Origin: an uncultured Pseudobdellovibrionaceae bacterium
GTDB taxonomy: Bacteria; Bdellovibrionota; Bdellovibrionia; Bdellovibrionales; JAMPXM01
Length of the DNA stretch: 7,737 nt
Reading direction: 5' to 3'
Assembly (NCBI GenBank): GCA_934277865.1
Contig: CAKQVW010000131.1
Coordinates: 1 to 7,737 of the forward strand
Below the pieces are notes generated by a model. The model had not been told where the DNA came from. It searched no databases and saw nothing but the letters and a program-made list of their open reading frames with translations. Made by a program: the position numbers and the translations under genes. Shown one piece after another: positions 5,793 to 7,737 of the stretch (position 1 is its first letter; every line of letters starts with the position of its first letter).

Positions 5793-7082
5793 TTAAGCCA
5801 GTTTTTTTAGGGCGCTTTTGGGGCTGAAGCGCCGCCAGATCACGGTCAAAAGCGCCAAAATCAGCATGTACTGGTGATTCACCTCGGCATCTTTGAAATT
5901 GCACTCGGTAAGCCCACCCACATGAAGCGCGATTTGGGCGCCCAGAGCGCCCAGAGTGATGGCGCGAGCCCATTTCGCATCCGCGGGAAGTGTTCTTAAC
6001 AGAGTGTGGGCCATCCACAAAAAGACGAGGCTAAACGCAGTGAAGGCGAGGAATCCAAGTAGGCCGGTGCCAGAGAGAAATTGAAGATAGTTGTTGTGCG
6101 CGTGGCCGCCAAACTCTTGCTGAATTCCGAGCTTCTCGTAATAGTCGCCGATGATCTCTTCATTCACGCCGTAGCCAACACCTAAGACAGGGTTTTCTTT
6201 GAACATCGCGATGTTGGCTTTCCACACATCAAGGCGTTCCGTGTTGCTCTGATTGGTTGTGCTGACGATGCTTACGAGGCGGTCGCGGAACTTGGGGCTG
6301 CTAAGTGCTCCACCGCCGATAAGAAGTGCGCCGCCTATGATACTTGCGATCGCGACTTTACGTCCTAGGTAAAGCGACATCACAAAGATCGCGGCAGCAA
6401 CGGCAATCCAAGCGCCACGGGTGTACGAGTACACAAGGCTGACGCCGGCAAGAAGCGACGCCAGGCCAAAAATTAGGAGATAGCGGCGTTCGCGATAAAA
6501 CACCGCAAGAGCGCCGAGGCACATCGTGAAGCTCAATGCCATCGAGTGCCCGAAGGTCACCGGGTGTCCCCACATTCCACGACTGCGGAATTCTGTCCCG
6601 CCTCCTGTATAAACTTGAGAGATCGGGTCCTTTGCACCACGAATCAGATCTTTTCCTGTGAAGTGCTGGGAGATTGCATAGACCGCAATCAAGATGATCG
6701 CCATTCCCAGCAGCTTAAGGCCTTTTTCGATTTGCTCGATGCTAAGCGCCTCAAGGCCCAGTCTTAGCGCGAGAAAGAGAAACACGAAACGCGAGTTGCC
6801 AATGATAAACACTTTGTCGCTGGAATCCGGTGCTGCGATCAGGGCGCTTGCGATGATGATGACCAACAGGGCAAGAAGACACTTATCACCCAATTCAAGA
6901 ATCGGAGATTTGAACCAGGGGTTCTTTCGGTTGGCGATAGCAAAGCCTAAGACCACGACAAAGCTCAGCCAGCCGAACATCTCCATACCGGCCATCGTGG
7001 TTAACACCGCGAGTGCGTAGAGGAAGAGAAGGGTTTTGAGCACGCTATTTTCGGTCTGGAGCGGATTTGTGGCTTCTGGCAT
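5793..7082 (-). CDS. O-antigen ligase / polymerase family membrane protein (Wzy_C domain)
   Basis: The family includes WaaL, which joins O-antigen to lipid A-core in the periplasm, and Wzy polymerases. This 429-residue inner-membrane protein has about ten or more hydrophobic segments between 16 and 415. The Wzy_C core is clear: Y-S-Y-T-R-G-A-W (218-225) with R222, the periplasmic region with E-R-L-D-V-W-K (282-288) and N-P-V-L-G-V-G-Y-G (297-305), then G-H-A-H-N-N-Y-L (326-333), containing the conserved H-N. Several hydrophobic segments follow. The ATG at 7082 lacks a clear ribosome site. The TraB-like gene follows after 18 bp. No glycosyltransferase or LPS genes are adjacent, so ligase, polymerase or protein-glycan transferase cannot be told apart. 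Confidence 0.9.
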   Translation of the reverse strand: MPEATNPLQTENSVLKTLLFLYALAVLTTMAGMEMFGWLSFVVVLGFAIANRKNPWFKSPILELGDKCLLALLVIIIASALIAAPDSSDKVFIIGNSRFVFLFLALRLGLEALSIEQIEKGLKLLGMAIILIAVYAISQHFTGKDLIRGAKDPISQVYTGGGTEFRSRGMWGHPVTFGHSMALSFTMCLGALAVFYRERRYLLIFGLASLLAGVSLVYSYTRGAWIAVAAAIFVMSLYLGRKVAIASIIGGALLIGGGALSSPKFRDRLVSIVSTTNQSNTERLDVWKANIAMFKENPVLGVGYGVNEEIIGDYYEKLGIQQEFGGHAHNNYLQFLSGTGLLGFLAFTAFSLVFLWMAHTLLRTLPADAKWARAITLGALGAQIALHVGGLTECNFKDAEVNHQYMLILALLTVIWRRFSPKSALKKLA

Positions 7083-7103
7083 GCTTGAAAGTTCTCATGT
7101 GTA

Positions 7104-7130
7104 CCACGAATTGTCATTGAAAAATCGTGG
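7104..7130. repeat. Inverted repeat in the divergent intergenic region (operator candidate)
   Basis: CCACGA (7104-7109) and TCGTGG (7125-7130) form a perfect 6-bp inverted repeat with a 15-base spacer, whose inner bases pair again in part. A 10-bp palindrome, GCATATATGC, abuts it at 7130-7139. Both overlap the promoter elements of the ATPase gene and lie 22-57 bp from the ligase start, so a regulator could act on either gene. The function is inferred. Confidence 0.35.
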
Positions 7131-7144
7131 CATATATGCATAAT
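7111..7144 (+). promoter_or_regulatory. Promoter candidate(s) for the AAA_14 ATPase
   Basis: Two overlapping sigma70-like pairs are present. TTGAAA (7117-7122) and CATAAT (7139-7144) have a 16-base spacer and each matches 5 of 6. TTGTCA (7111-7116) and TATATG (7133-7138) also have a 16-base spacer. Starts would fall near 7145-7152, leaving only about 2-9 bases before the ATG at 7154. Confidence 0.45.
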
Positions 7145-7153
7145 ATCAAGCTT

Positions 7154-7693
7154 ATGTATAGCCGTCTATTTGACCCCCTGACAGTCGAAAAAACCTATTT
7201 TCTTCTTGGGCCACGTCAGACGGGAAAGTCCACGCTGTTGGGTTCAAAGGTCTCTGACGGAAGATATTTCGACTTATTGGAGCCCGTTCTTTTTGCCGAA
7301 TTGTCTGCACGCCCAGAGGTTTTAATTGAGATGGTCGAGGCCGCGAAGGGCGATAAATCCAGTCCGTTTGTGATCGATGAAATTCAAAAGCTGCCATCTT
7401 TGCTGGATACGGTTCAACTGATTCTCTCGCGAGATAAACGAACGCGCTTTATTCTCACCGGTAGCAGTGCACGCAAGCTTCGACGGGCCGGTCAGAATTT
7501 GCTTGGGGGACGTGCGCGGCGAGTGAATTTTGCGCCGCTGACATTGAAAGAGCTTTCTTCGCGGCAGAAGAATCCCGTTGAAATGGCGATGAAGTACGGT
7601 GGACTTCCGGGAATTCGTGAGTCCAAAGCGCCTCAGAAAGAGCTGCTTGACTATATCACGAGATTAAACATATACATAAAAATTGACCAATAA
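7154..7693 (+). CDS. AAA_14-type ATPase, truncated (no DUF4143 half)
   Basis: This 179-residue product has the AAA_14 P-loop domain: Walker A G-P-R-Q-T-G-K-S-T (19-27), Walker B F-V-I-D-E-I-Q-K (72-79), sensor-like T-G-S-S-A-R-K-L (102-109), N-L-L-G-G-R-A (115-121) and Y-G-G-L-P (148-152). Family members usually run to about 380-400 residues with a C-terminal DUF4143 domain. This one stops at TAA 7691 just after E-L-L-D-Y-I, where that half normally begins. It may be a decayed gene or a stand-alone ATPase half. I chose the ATG at 7154 because M-Y-S-R-L-F leads directly into the domain. A GTG at 7127 and an ATG at 7136 are in frame but lie within the promoter candidate. No ribosome site is seen. 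The role of the family is poorly known. Confidence 0.8.
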   Translation: MYSRLFDPLTVEKTYFLLGPRQTGKSTLLGSKVSDGRYFDLLEPVLFAELSARPEVLIEMVEAAKGDKSSPFVIDEIQKLPSLLDTVQLILSRDKRTRFILTGSSARKLRRAGQNLLGGRARRVNFAPLTLKELSSRQKNPVEMAMKYGGLPGIRESKAPQKELLDYITRLNIYIKIDQ

Positions 7694-7737
7694 AAGAAAG
7701 TTTTGAGGTTTCAATGCGGATGCCTAATGTTCTGTAG
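7694..7737. other. Sequence after the ATPase stop
   Basis: These 44 bases show no terminator hairpin. None of the three plus-strand frames gives a recognisable continuation of the ATPase. The window ends too soon to tell whether the missing half resumes. Confidence 0.5.

Overview
The window looks like an ordinary chromosomal stretch of a free-living Gram-negative bacterium. Base composition is moderately GC-rich, judged by eye. Codon use looks even across the first eight genes. The mix is an O-antigen-ligase-type membrane protein, a LemA/DUF3137 pair, and a lipoprotein with a long Ala/Pro linker. This would fit a Bdellovibrionota or other deltaproteobacterium-like genome, but nothing here fixes the taxon. 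I see no rRNA, tRNA, CRISPR array, phage gene or insertion sequence.

Layout. (1) Positions 1-1534, plus strand: the 3' part of a GNAT acetyltransferase with a Cys-rich tail, translationally coupled through an ATGA overlap to a complete FAD-dependent amine/amino-acid oxidase of the DAO family. (2) Positions 1542-2603, minus strand: a lipoprotein ending 7 bp from the oxidase stop. It has a signal peptide with lipobox, a repetitive Ala/Pro linker, and a helical domain that resembles a degenerate Bax-type glucosaminidase domain. (3) Positions 2604-2770: a non-coding gap with two perfect 7-bp hairpins. (4) Positions 2771-4635, minus strand: a tight three-gene operon, lemA, a DUF3137 membrane protein and a two-TM small protein. 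It has a good promoter candidate just upstream of lemA. (5) Positions 4716-5774 and 5793-7082, minus strand: an O-antigen ligase family protein followed 18 bp later by an exported protein with TraB/ChaN-like end motifs. (6) Positions 7083-7153: a divergent intergenic region with an inverted repeat and a promoter. (7) Positions 7154-7693, plus strand: an AAA_14 ATPase that stops where its usual DUF4143 half should begin.

Most of the minus-strand genes encode envelope proteins: polysaccharide ligase or polymerase, periplasmic TraB-like protein, LemA, DUF3137, small membrane protein and lipoprotein. The region may therefore be an envelope-function cluster, although only the lemA trio and the ligase/TraB-like pair show operon-like spacing. 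I found no clear new multi-gene system. The best leads are the degenerate Bax-like lipoprotein with its structured leader, the TraB-like protein beside the ligase, the lemA trio and the half-length ATPase.
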